DNA from: Odiellus spinosus
Lineage: Eukaryota > Arthropoda > Arachnida > Opiliones > Phalangiidae
Reading direction: 5' to 3'
Assembly (NCBI GenBank): GCA_963920705.1
Contig: OY987225.1
Coordinates: 6,956,175 to 7,020,174 of the forward strand
Length of the DNA: 64,000 nt
Below the pieces are notes generated by a model. The model made no database searches. It had not been told where the DNA came from and saw nothing but the letters and a program-made list of their open reading frames with translations. Of the stretch, positions 32,334 to 43,200 are shown in pieces; position 1 is the stretch's first letter; each line of letters opens with the position of its first letter. The translations under genes and the position numbers were made by a program.

Positions 32334-32417
32334 CTAAAAAAAAAACTACCAATAATTCTCTATTCCAAGGCTTCCATGGCAACCAAAGGACCCAAACATA
32401 AACTCCACTCTATTTCC

Positions 32418-32935
32418 TTAATGGGCATGACGGACTAACTCATATGGGGGTCTTGAAATTGGATTTGGTGACATCGAAAAATTATCAATAGTCAATCCCT
32501 TAGAATCCAAAGGATACGACTGTAAATATGCTTCTATCTGCTTCAAGGACCTTAATTTTTCTTTCACCTTATCCGGGGTATAATAGTAAACGTCTCCCAA
32601 ACGCGATGATGGTTGTTTCCTTAAAACCACTTCCCTAGTCCAACCATGGAAAAATGGCAACTGCGATACACTAATGTTGTCCTGCTCCTCGACCTCCATA
32701 CACCTAGGCTCCTCGCGAAACTGACTATCGGGAATCACCAAAACTTCATCCATAAATCTAACTCTACGTCGAGGGTTACTATGTCGTATACTTAGGTTGA
32801 CACCCCTCTCATCTACCACCTGGGGCCAACTCGTTCCTCCATCGCTTCCTCGCTCGGAAACTCGACCACTACACTCGATCCACCAACCTGGGTATGGTAG
32901 GTCTCTCGAACCACACGACTGCGTAGCGTATAACG
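32418..32935 (-). pseudogene. Methyl-CpG-binding-type (MBD/TAM) domain fused to gypsy integrase
   Basis: After the integrase stop at 32936-32938 the same frame continues RYTLRSRVVRETYHTQVGGS for about 35 residues, then one frameshift near 32855 leads into an open frame ending at 32418. That frame holds RRRVRFMDEVLVIPDSQF, an acidic linker, and an MBD: HGWTREVVLRKQPSSRLG, DVYYYTPDKVKEKLRSLKQI, EAYLQSYPLDSKGLTIDNF. The counterparts of the residues that contact methyl-CpG in MBD1/MeCP2 are present: Arg in LRK, Asp and Tyr in DVYYY, Arg in KLRS. I infer an integrase tail that could read methylated DNA, in the way chromodomains do in chromoviruses. A related but more decayed MBD sits in the same place in the element at 24.6-26.6 kb, so this is not a chance fusion. 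Confidence 0.72.
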
Positions 32936-34545
32936 CTAGGGATCTAAAACGACCTCTTCTTCCTCAACTCCTAACTCATTTTCCAATGGAATTGGCGGAA
33001 CTAAGTCATTATTTATAGGAGTTCCCTGGGTGGCCAACTCCTGTCCAGATGGGTGTACCTGCGCTATTGGTAGTTCCTGAGGTGCCACCACTGGTATAGA
33101 AGGATCCACCTGAGCAACTGTTTGTTCCTGAGTGTCCAAAACTACCGTATTCATACAGAGCTTTAATTTCGAAATATGCCACGTACCAACCAAGGCACCT
33201 GTCTCTAAGTTCATTATCATATAGGCTACTGGGGACACCTTCTCTACAACTCTAAAAGGACCTTCCCAATTAGGAGCTAGTTTGGCACTAAATTTCGCAG
33301 CAGCATTAGAAAGTCTATGACCAGACTTCCAGACTAGTTGCCCTACTTCTAACTTGCTTCCTGAGTAATTCCGATCATAGAAAAATTTCTGTTTCGCACT
33401 GGCAACACTATTTACTTCCTGGGCCATATCAATTGCTCGTTGCCATTCTCTTAATGGACCTTGTTCATAATCTAAGATTTCTAAAACCTCCTCATCAGGA
33501 ATTCCAACAAATACTCTCTCATCCCTAGGAAGCGTAGGCTCATATCCATGGTGAAGGTAAAACGGGGAATATCCGGTCGAACAATGTACAACGCTATTAA
33601 CTGCTGACTGAATTAAAGGCAAGTGGGCATCCCAAGTAGTATGAACATTCCCAGCGTAAATACTCATTATTTCCTCAATTACTCTATTACACCTCTCCGT
33701 CATGTTAGCCTGGGGATGGTATGGTGACACGAATTTAAGTTTAATTTTCAACATCATACATAACCGTTTCCATAAACCTGAAATAAACTGGGGCCCGTTG
33801 TCCGACAAAATAGCTGACATAATCCCATGGCGCGACACATACTGCAACAGAACCTTGCATAATATTAGGGCCGTAACACTCCTTACAGGGAAAACCTCTA
33901 CGTATTTCGTAAAATAATCCACCATGACTATTAAAAATCGGTTCTGCTGCTTCGTCACGGGAAGGGGGCCCATTATATCTATCCCGACCAAGTCTCCTGG
34001 GTGAATTTTATGAGATGGAATCATTAACCCTGGCTTCTTTGTATTTCTACTTTTGTATCGTTGGCATGTTTCACAATTCTGTACGTATTTCTGAACCAAG
34101 GAATACAATCTAGGATGGTAATATTTAGCCTGAACTCTCATGTAAGTTGCGGTACGACCCCTATGACCTGATAGAGGGTGACTATGAAAAGCCTGCATTA
34201 ACCTAGGAACTAATTCAGTAGGCACCACAACTTTAGCTGGTTTAAATCCTTCCGCCTTTCTATAAAGCAAATCGTCTTTAATACAGTATACCTTAGAATC
34301 TCCACCTCTTTCTAACTTGCCCTTTATTTCGCTAAATTGATCTTCTAACAACTGCGCCTGTTTTATCTCTGCCAAGGTAACATAATCCAGAGGTTGTCCA
34401 AGGTCTACAGGGTTACAAATTGACATGTTCAAGCGAAAAGCGTCCAAAGATTGATTATCTGGCATGGGAAGTGCTGATAAATCTGAACCTATATAATCGC
34501 TATCTATAACCTTAGGACATACAACATCTAGGTCGGAAACTCCTT
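32936..34545 (-). pseudogene. Ty3/gypsy integrase (intact catalytic core, element truncated)
   Basis: An open frame of at least 509 codons (34465-32936), readable back to a stop near 34546. H2C2 zinc domain: AFHSHPLSGHRGRTATYMRV ... NCETCQRYKS. Core: LVGIDIMGPLP (D), AILSDNGPQFIS (D), NMTERCNRVIEEIMS (E). The C-terminal region has SAKLAPNWEGPFRVVEK and VGTWHISKLKLC, then a Gln/Val/Pro-rich linker with repeated QxVAQVxPSxPVVAP-like text leading toward the MBD. Protease, RT and RNase H are missing between this and gag, replaced by about 500 bp of noncoding sequence. The integrase itself has no stops, but without RT the element cannot move alone. No LTRs recognised. Confidence 0.92.
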
Positions 34546-35059
34546 AATTTCGACAGGAAACATAGCTAACTATTCTAGCTCGATATTAATCCTCGCGTTC
34601 TTTATTTTTAAGGTCTACGCGAGTTGGGTTTTAAATAACCTCTTTTCATTTTAATTCGGACATTCGCGAACTTGGCTAGGTTAATGCGTAATTGCGTATT
34701 CGCGTTGATGATTAAGTTTTTACTTGTCCACGAGGGACCGAGAGCGAGCGAGAGAATCCAGAGAATAATTTATAAACTCAACTATGTTCTTTTCAAACGT
34801 GTTAGGTTTTTGATCAACCGAGTTGAAGGGCCCTGATTGGTCAGCGAACTCGCTTAGTTTCTAGTTTTCGGGAACATTCCTCGAGACCAGGTGTTTTGCG
34901 AAGGAAAGGGGTTTTTTCCAGCCACGGGGTCCAGCCTTACAATAGGTTTTAAAGTTTTGGGTTTTCAAAATCAACCCCGAATATATTTGCTCTTTTCGTA
35001 TGAAACAAGTATTAAGTGTGGGCAGAAGTAAATAATTTGGAAAAGTATTAAATAAAACG
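34546..35059. other. Noncoding insert between gag and integrase
   Basis: About 500 bp without coding potential where protease, RT and RNase H should be. It has GAGCGAGCGAGAG and several TCGCG-type motifs. It may mark a deletion filled by other DNA. Confidence 0.4.
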
Positions 35060-35697
35060 TCACAAATCATCCAACGTCGTGCAACTATCCACAGATATCA
35101 ATAATTGAACCATCGGTGGAACCTTGGAAAGCGAAAGCTTAACCAACTCTTCCTCTACTAAAGGGGAATCTAATAACCTATAAATGCCTACTATTCGCTT
35201 ACGAAACATCCATAAATCCTCCCCAACGTTTTGCGTGGCACTGTATAGTGATATCCGAATAGAGTGTTCCCGACTTTGTGATAAATATCGAGTTTTAAAA
35301 GCCAACGCCAAAGTATTCCACGAAATATTCTCGCCATTCCTAAGAAAAAACTCTTCTATCCAAATCTTAGCACTGTCCGTAAAAATCAGAGGGCATAACA
35401 TCGGTAAATCATCCTTACGTATTCTGTGATATAAAATAAAATTCTCTAAGGTTTTCAAAAACAATTTCGGATCTTCCTGGGTATCACCGGAGAAAGTAGG
35501 CATTTTCATGTGGGCTACGAGAACAGCTGGAATTTCCCTTGGAACTCGTTCCTCACCACTAATCTGATCTATATCATTATGACTCGAAGACCTAACCCTT
35601 GAATCTAACGGAACTCCTGGGCATCTTTGAGGTTGAGGAACTGAGGGACAACTAGGTAAAGGATTATCCACCCCTTGATTGAACTCATCACGAGCCT
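35060..35697 (-). pseudogene. Ty3/gypsy gag (capsid) fragment
   Basis: A 203-codon frame from 35671, readable to about 35697. After a Pro-rich N-terminus it reads HMKMPTFSGDTQEDPKLFLK then ENFILYHRIRKDDLPMLCPL, FTDSAKIWIEEFFLR and NTLALAFKTRYLSQS, the typical retrotransposon gag capsid pattern (P-x-F-x-G...F...F...L.A..W...L..F...Y). The frame ends after TTLDDL with no CCHC knuckle, so the nucleocapsid is missing. It lies on the same strand as, and upstream of, the integrase. The upstream side is cut exactly where a plus-strand LINE starts. Gag would build the virus-like particle. Confidence 0.72.
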
Positions 35698-35895
35698 GTG
35701 TCTATCCTAATTTGTCGTTCAATGTCTCGCTGGCGCTGTCTCGTAAAAAAATTGCGCTTTGAAACCAAATTATATGCTAAAAAACATAGCTTTAAATTTG
35801 TTTGGATAAATAACGGTAGAGTATTGCTTAGAAAAGATAGCAATGATAAAATTTACAAAATCTTAACGTTACAAGATCTCAAACAGATTAAATAA
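35698..35895 (+). pseudogene. LINE ORF1 C-terminal piece (FP_C-like)
   Basis: 65 codons: RFETKLYAKKHSFKFVWINN then GRVLLRKDSNDKIYKI and LKQIK. This is the characteristic end of ORF1 proteins with a Baculo_FP-like C-terminal domain in CR1-like elements (ETKxYAKKxxYKFVWxKNGxVxxRK). The rest of ORF1 is lost to 5' truncation. It is followed after 67 bp by ORF2. Confidence 0.65.
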
Positions 35896-35962
35896 TAACA
35901 ATAACTTAATTTATCTTATCTAATTAATTAATATCAATAGTTTAACTTATCTTATTTAATTA

Positions 35963-38900
35963 TGGATTACCCTAACCTTGACTTTTCGAATTTAAAAAAC
36001 TTCCAAAGTCATGACCAATATCCTGAGATTGTAAAAAAAACAAATGTAATATAATTAACACGTACACTAATGGCCTAAAAATATTCCATACCAACGTGCG
36101 AAGCATTTCGAAGAACTTTGACGAATTAAATATACTGTTAAGTACTCTCGACATTGACTTGGACTTAATCATACTAACTGAATGTTGGCTAGGTGATCTA
36201 AACCCAAATGTATTCCATCTACCTGGATATCAAAGTTGTTTCACCACTAATTTTGTAAACCAAAATGATGGTCTCGTAGTTTTCTCAAGATCTTATTTAA
36301 ATATTGAAAATACAGAAATTAATATAGGAGGTGTTAATACTATTTACCTCGACATTAAAGAGAATAATCAAATAATTCATAGGTTTATTTGTGCTTACCG
36401 ATCTCCATCAAATAACTTTTTAGAATTTCTACCTAACCTTGATAAACTACTCAACGATTATAACAAATTAAATATCCAAAATACATACCTAATAGGTGAC
36501 TTTAATTTAAATATATTGTCACCTGAAGTGAGGGATGGAACTGCTGAGTATTTAGATATTCTTAGCCTACATGGATTCATTTCGTTAATTAATAATCCTA
36601 CAAGAATATCGGGAAATTCAAAAACATGCTTAGACCATTGCTTTATCAAATCTAGAATAAATATGGAATTCGAAAGTTCAATACTTGAAAACTTCATAAC
36701 AGACCATTATCCAATACTTATTAATGTAAATAGTACGTACGCTAAACCAAAAATCGTTAAGGAAATTTTTCAGCAAACCAAAGTAGATTATGTTAAGTTA
36801 AATATGCTGCTACAATTTGAAAACTGGCTAACAGTTCACAAAACAAATGAAGTAAACATTGCCCTAAATAACTTTATAAATACCTTGAATTTTTACATTA
36901 AATTAGCAACTATTGTCAGTAACACTGAACCAGTACTTAATGATCCTAGGGTTTTGAAACTCAAAAAACCCTGGATGACAGTGGGCCTAATCACTTCGAT
37001 TAAGGTTAAAGACAAATTAAAATTAAAATGTATTAAAGAGCCTTTCAATATAAATCTTAAAACTAAGTATATAAAATATAGGAATAAACTAAATACCTTG
37101 ATAAAAAACACCAAATCAAATTTTTTTAAAAATAAAATTGAGAGAGCTAACGGAAACAGTAAAAAAATATGGCAAACTATAAATGTTGCTTCTTCCAGGA
37201 CAAAGCCAAAAATTCCCATATCAAAAATATTTAGCAATTCTGACAACACTATTATAAACATGGAAAAAGACCCGATTAAATGTGCCAATGTATTCAACGA
37301 CTACTTTTCTAAAGTAGGTAGTATCTTAGCTAGTGATATATTGTTAAATCAAAATACGAATAACCCTCAACTTACCACACATCATAGTAAATCAATTGAA
37401 AATTCGTTATTTCTTACGCCAGTTGACGAATACGAAGTGAACGCAATAATAAGCAAATTAAAGCAAAACTCTGCCACTGGTCACGATAAGATAAGTTCAA
37501 TTACTCTAAAAAACGTCGCAAACAATGTTAAATTTCCCCTTACCTATATCATCAATCTGTGTTTCTCAGAGGGAATATTCCCAGATACATTGAAATTAGC
37601 CATTATTTCTCCTATTTATAAGGCAGGAAATCCCCTAGAAGTACACAACTATAGACCAATATCAATTTTGAGTCACCTTTCCAAAATACTTGAAACATGT
37701 ATTAAGTCCCGATTAACAAACTTTCTAGCTAAGCAAAACAATATCTCTAAAAATCAATTTGGTTTCCAAAAAGGAACAAATACGAATGACGCTATTTATA
37801 AATTTACTAAAACGATCATTTCCGCCATGGATAAAGGTAAAAAGACTTTGGCAATTTTTTTGGATCTTGCGAAAGCCTTTGATACGATATCCCATACTCG
37901 ACTTCGGACAAAACTGGAAAAATGTGGAGTTAGAGGCATCCCATTAAAATTATTTAATAGTTATTTATACAAAAGAAAACAACTTACACGCCTAAACAAC
38001 TATTACAGTTCTCCATCCTACATTACTTACGGTGTCCCACAAGGAACAATCTTAGGACCTATATTGTTCCTGATTTATATTAACGAATTCTGTAACATGG
38101 ACCTATCAGACTCACTCACCTCCTTCGCTGATGATACAGTTTTAACTTATATCGGAGAAACTTGGGATGATGTCTACGTAAAAGCAAACAAAGGCCTTCA
38201 AAAAACAAAAAAAGTACTAGATAATGAATTGCTTAGTTTAAATATTAACAAAACAAAATATATTGCCTTTTCCTTAAGAAAAATGACAGAATCCCTTGAT
38301 AGTAAAAAGATAAAATTACATAACTGTGATCATTTAAATTGTTGCGCGATGTGCAGGGAGATAGAAAAAACAACCTCAATAAAATACCTTTGTCTACATA
38401 TAGACTCAAACCTAAAATGGAATATCCACATAAAAGCTTTAACAAAAAACTTAAGATATATAGCATACACAATAATAACTTTAAATAGATTTCTAAATCC
38501 TAAACTAATTCGCATGGTCTATTTTGCGTTGGTCCAGTCTATAATCAATTACGGAATTATTGCCTGGGGTAACGCAAACTACACTACTTTACGCCCATTA
38601 ATTGTTTTACAAAATAAGATCCTACGCACTTGTCTGCACAAGCCCTATGATTACCCAACAAAACAACTATATCATGAATTCAAAATTATGTCAATTGCTC
38701 AACTTTACTCGTTTCAAGTATTATTGGACGGTTTCCAAAAACGTTTTAAAGATTACAAAATAACTCACTTAAGAAGTACAAGATCGGTAGATCAAAAAAA
38801 TCTTGTACTGCCCAAAGTCTCAACTACATTAGCACAAAGTCATGCTTCCTACTATGCGTTAAAATTATTTAATAATCTTGACCGAAGTTTAAAGTCCATA

Positions 38901-38966
38901 AATGACTACAATGAATTTAAATTAAGCTTAAAGATTGGATATATAAGATGGCCTAATAACTTTTAA
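35963..38966 (+). CDS. LINE ORF2 protein: endonuclease + reverse transcriptase (CR1/Jockey group)
   Basis: Open for 956 codons from 36096. The first 30-40 codons (ATG at 35963) are separated by a stop or frameshift near 36050. Endonuclease: FHTNVRSISKNFDELNI, LIILTECWLGD (catalytic Glu), YRSPSNNFLEFL, TYLIGDFNLNIL, TKTCLDHCF-type core and FITDHYPIL. RT: NSATGHDKISSITLKNV, NYRPISILSHLSKILE, NQFGFQKGTNTNDAIY, LAIFLDLAKAFDTISHTRL (motif A), ITYGVPQGTILGPILFLIYI (motif B), SFADDTVLTYI (catalytic FADD), LNINKTKYIAFS. It has the usual hydrophobic thumb and C-terminus. The core is intact but the truncated ORF1 and damaged start make it non-autonomous. AT-rich codon use fits the surroundings. Confidence 0.88.
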
Positions 38967-39056
38967 TAATATTTAATGATGATTTATACTAAATAGATTA
39001 ACATGTAATACGATCGCCAGTTCCAGTATGTCTATCTAAATATTGTATTACTAAGA

Positions 39057-39091
39057 GTCACCCACATACAAGAAGTTCTTAGGTGGGTGAC
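39057..39091 (+). other. 3'-UTR stem-loop of the plus-strand LINE
   Basis: GTCACCCAC (39057-39065) pairs perfectly with GTGGGTGAC (39083-39091); inside it AAGAA pairs with TTCTT. It lies about 90 bp before the A-rich tail, like the hairpin at 15385-15420. Confidence 0.65.
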
Positions 39092-39230
39092 GTTAATATT
39101 TCTATAAAACTAATTACTATCAATTGTACAATGAATGGAAATAAAATAAACCAATAATAATAATAATATATATACAAAAAAACAAAAAAAAACGTTAGTG
39201 TCCATCGGTGGGGGGTGCCGGGCCGTTCTC

Positions 39231-39451
39231 GTGCTGACACATAGCGGAAACGACGATCTCTCTCGCCCCTCCCATCAACACCTCCCGCGCGAGGAAGGCC
39301 GCGAGTGCTGACACATAGCGGAGACGACGATCTCTCTTGCCCCTCCCATCAACACCTCCCGCGCGAGGAAGGCCGCGCGTGCTGCCACATAGCGGAGACG
39401 ACGATCTCTCTCGCCCCTCCCATCAACACCGGCCGCGCGTGCGACGTCATC
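39231..39451. repeat. Three tandem 74-bp GC-rich repeats
   Basis: Starts with GTGCTGACACATAGCGG at about 39231, 39305 and 39379 (the last slightly changed and shortened). They lie inside the 3' part of an unrecognised minus-strand gene; a 74-bp period shifts the frame at each copy. Confidence 0.85.
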
Positions 39452-40032
39452 CATGGTAGGGGCGGTGGTCACGCGCCAATCCACCAGCTGTTGGAGCTCG
39501 GAGAGCACCCTGTTTATAATAATAATAATTTAGTAAGTTACATTAAGAGCTGGTGAAGAGCTCATTAGCCAAGTACCGTGTACCCCAGACGTCATTAGCA
39601 GCCAGGCAGCTCGTCGGATCCTTGTTGTTCCGCACAACCGAATGGACCTGATCTAGGGCAGCGACAGGATACTCCCCGTAATGATTCTCGTACCGCCCGG
39701 CGAGATGCTGGAAGTTGGCGAGAATGCTACAAATATATATATATAAATAAATTATAAAAAAAAATACTATTTGAGCTTGAGAAGTTGATGAAACTTGACT
39801 GAGTGGGCGTTAGGCCCATGGTTTGGTCCCATGTGGTTTAACCACGGTTGGTCTGGCCGGTCCGGGGTATCAATTATGGGGTAGGCGGGTGAATGGCGGC
39901 GGGCTGTGGCGACGGGGTTCCTCTACGCTGGAGAGCTCCCGCTCGCTGCTCCGGGGTCGCGGCTGGATACCCCTCCTCCCAAAAAGGGGCTTCATATTCC
40001 CCGCCTATGCGGACGGGGCTAGCGGTTGGCGG
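39275..40032 (-). CDS. Unrecognised GC-rich gene with very short introns, running into the gap
   Basis: From the gap edge the minus strand reads RIGGEYEAPFWEEGYPAATP. After a frame change near 39925 comes RNPVATARRHSPAYPIIDTP then HSVKFHQLLKLKY, ending at a donor GTATTT at about 39769. An intron of about 45 bp (AT-rich, ending TTTGTAG at 39725) joins in phase to ILANFQHLAGRYENHYGEYP ... NKDPTSCLAANDVWGTR. A donor G/GTACTT (about 39575) and acceptor ATAAACAG (39509) would join in phase to VLSELQQLVDWRVTTAPTMD, with an intron of about 67 bp. If unspliced, the second exon ends at ELFTSS-stop. The last part contains the 74-bp repeats. I do not recognise the family. The high GC contrasts with all neighbours and suggests a different origin. 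The 5' part is lost in N. Confidence 0.35.
39460..39460. other. Compositional boundary
   Basis: GC content rises sharply from the LINE tail (39190) to the gap (40032), apart from the short AT-rich putative introns. Confidence 0.4.
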
Positions 40033-40232
40033 NNNNNNNNNNNNNNNNNNNNNNNNNNNNNNNNNNNNNNNNNNNNNNNNNNNNNNNNNNNNNNNNNNNN
40101 NNNNNNNNNNNNNNNNNNNNNNNNNNNNNNNNNNNNNNNNNNNNNNNNNNNNNNNNNNNNNNNNNNNNNNNNNNNNNNNNNNNNNNNNNNNNNNNNNNNN
40201 NNNNNNNNNNNNNNNNNNNNNNNNNNNNNNNN
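40033..40232. other. Assembly gap (200 N)
   Basis: Exactly 200 N, probably a placeholder of unknown true length between the GC-rich gene and the 14-bp satellite. Confidence 0.98.
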
Positions 40233-43200
40233 ACCGGATTTGAAAAACCGGATTTGAAAAACCGGATTTGAAAAACCGGATTTGAAAAACCGGATTTGAA
40301 AAACCGGATTTGAAAAACCGGATTTGAAAAACCGGATTTGAAAAACCGGATTTGAAAAACCGGATTTGAAAAACCGGATTTGAAAAACCGGATTTGAAAA
40401 ACCGGATTTGAAAAACCGGATTTGAAAAACCGGATTTGAAAAACCGGATTTGAAAAACCGGATTTGAAAAACCGGATTTGAAAAACCGGATTTGAAAAAC
40501 CGGATTTGAAAAACCGGATTTGAAAAACCGGATTTGAAAAACCGGATTTGAAAAACCGGATTTGAAAAACCGGATTTGAAAAACCGGATTTGAAAAACCG
40601 GATTTGAAAAACCGGATTTGAAAAACCGGATTTGAAAAACCGGATTTGAAAAACCGGATTTGAAAAACCGGATTTGAAAAACCGGATTTGAAAAACCGGA
40701 TTTGAAAAACAGGATTTGAAAAACAGGATTTGAAAAACAGGATTTGAAAAACAGGATTTGAAAAACAGGATTTGAAAAACAGGATTTGAAAAACAGGATT
40801 TGAAAAACAGGATTTGAAAAACAGGATTTGAAAAACAGGATTTGAAAAACAGGATTTGAAAAACAGGATTTGAAAAACAGGATTTGAAAAACAGGATTTG
40901 AAAAACAGGATTTGAAAAACAGGATTTGAAAAACAGGATTTGAAAAACAGGATTTGAAAAACAGGATTTGAAAAACAGGATTTGAAAAACAGGATTTGAA
41001 AAACAGGATTTGAAAAACAGGATTTGAAAAACAGGATTTGAAAAACAGGATTTGAAAAACAGGATTTGAAAAACAGGATTTGAAAAACAGGATTTGAAAA
41101 ACAGGATTTGAAAAACAGGATTTGAAAAACAGGATTTGAAAAACAGGATTTGAAAAACAGGATTTGAAAAACAGGATTTGAAAAACAGGATTTGAAAAAC
41201 AGGATTTGAAAAACAGGATTTGAAAAACAGGATTTGAAAAACAGGATTTGAAAAACAGGATTTGAAAAACAGGATTTGAAAAACAGGATTTGAAAAACAG
41301 GATTTGAAAAACAGGATTTGAAAAACAGGATTTGAAAAACAGGATTTGAAAAACAGGATTTGAAAAACAGGATTTGAAAAACAGGATTTGAAAAACAGGA
41401 TTTGAAAAACAGGATTTGAAAAACAGGATTTGAAAAACAGGATTTGAAAAACAGGATTTGAAAAACAGGATTTGAAAAACAGGATTTGAAAAACAGGATT
41501 TGAAAAACAGGATTTGAAAAACAGGATTTGAAAAACAGGATTTGAAAAACAGGATTTGAAAAACAGGATTTGAAAAACAGGATTTGAAAAACAGGATTTG
41601 AAAAACAGGATTTGAAAAACAGGATTTGAAAAACAGGATTTGAAAAACAGGATTTGAAAAACAGGATTTGAAAAACAGGATTTGAAAAACAGGATTTGAA
41701 AAACAGGATTTGAAAAACAGGATTTGAAAAACAGGATTTGAAAAACAGGATTTGAAAAACAGGATTTGAAAAACAGGATTTGAAAAACAGGATTTGAAAA
41801 ACAGGATTTGAAAAACAGGATTTGAAAAACAGGATTTGAAAAACAGGATTTGAAAAACAGGATTTGAAAAACAGGATTTGAAAAACAGGATTTGAAAAAC
41901 AGGATTTGAAAAACAGGATTTGAAAAACAGGATTTGAAAAACAGGATTTGAAAAACAGGATTTGAAAAACAGGATTTGAAAAACAGGATTTGAAAAACAG
42001 GATTTGAAAAACAGGATTTGAAAAACAGGATTTGAAAAACAGGATTTGAAAAACAGGATTTGAAAAACAGGATTTGAAAAACAGGATTTGAAAAACAGGA
42101 TTTGAAAAACAGGATTTGAAAAACAGGATTTGAAAAACAGGATTTGAAAAACAGGATTTGAAAAACAGGATTTGAAAAACAGGATTTGAAAAACAGGATT
42201 TGAAAAACAGGATTTGAAAAACAGGATTTGAAAAACAGGATTTGAAAAACAGGATTTGAAAAACAGGATTTGAAAAACAGGATTTGAAAAACAGGATTTG
42301 AAAAACAGGATTTGAAAAACAGGATTTGAAAAACAGGATTTGAAAAACAGGATTTGAAAAACAGGATTTGAAAAACAGGATTTGAAAAACAGGATTTGAA
42401 AAACAGGATTTGAAAAACAGGATTTGAAAAACAGGATTTGAAAAACAGGATTTGAAAAACAGGATTTGAAAAACAGGATTTGAAAAACAGGATTTGAAAA
42501 ACAGGATTTGAAAAACAGGATTTGAAAAACAGGATTTGAAAAACAGGATTTGAAAAACAGGATTTGAAAAACAGGATTTGAAAAACAGGATTTGAAAAAC
42601 AGGATTTGAAAAACAGGATTTGAAAAACAGGATTTGAAAAACAGGATTTGAAAAACAGGATTTGAAAAACAGGATTTGAAAAACAGGATTTGAAAAACAG
42701 GATTTGAAAAACAGGATTTGAAAAACAGGATTTGAAAAACAGGATTTGAAAAACAGGATTTGAAAAACAGGATTTGAAAAACAGGATTTGAAAAACAGGA
42801 TTTGAAAAACAGGATTTGAAAAACAGGATTTGAAAAACAGGATTTGAAAAACAGGATTTGAAAAACAGGATTTGAAAAACAGGATTTGAAAAACAGGATT
42901 TGAAAAACAGGATTTGAAAAACAGGATTTGAAAAACAGGATTTGAAAAACAGGATTTGAAAAACAGGATTTGAAAAACAGGATTTGAAAAACAGGATTTG
43001 AAAAACAGGATTTGAAAAACAGGATTTGAAAAACAGGATTTGAAAAACAGGATTTGAAAAACAGGATTTGAAAAACAGGATTTGAAAAACAGGATTTGAA
43101 AAACAGGATTTGAAAAACAGGATTTGAAAAACAGGATTTGAAAAACAGGATTTGAAAAACAGGATTTGAAAAACAGGATTTGAAAAACAGGATTTGAAAA

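Larger units (their letters stand above)
35698..39190 (+). mobile_element. Plus-strand LINE, 5'-truncated in ORF1
   Basis: Contains the end of ORF1 (35698-35895), ORF2 (about 35963-38966), a 3' UTR with a stem-loop and an A-rich tail ending near 39190. On the left it abuts a gypsy gag, but the missing part of that gag is not found on the right, so the flanks do not give a simple insertion. Confidence 0.85.
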
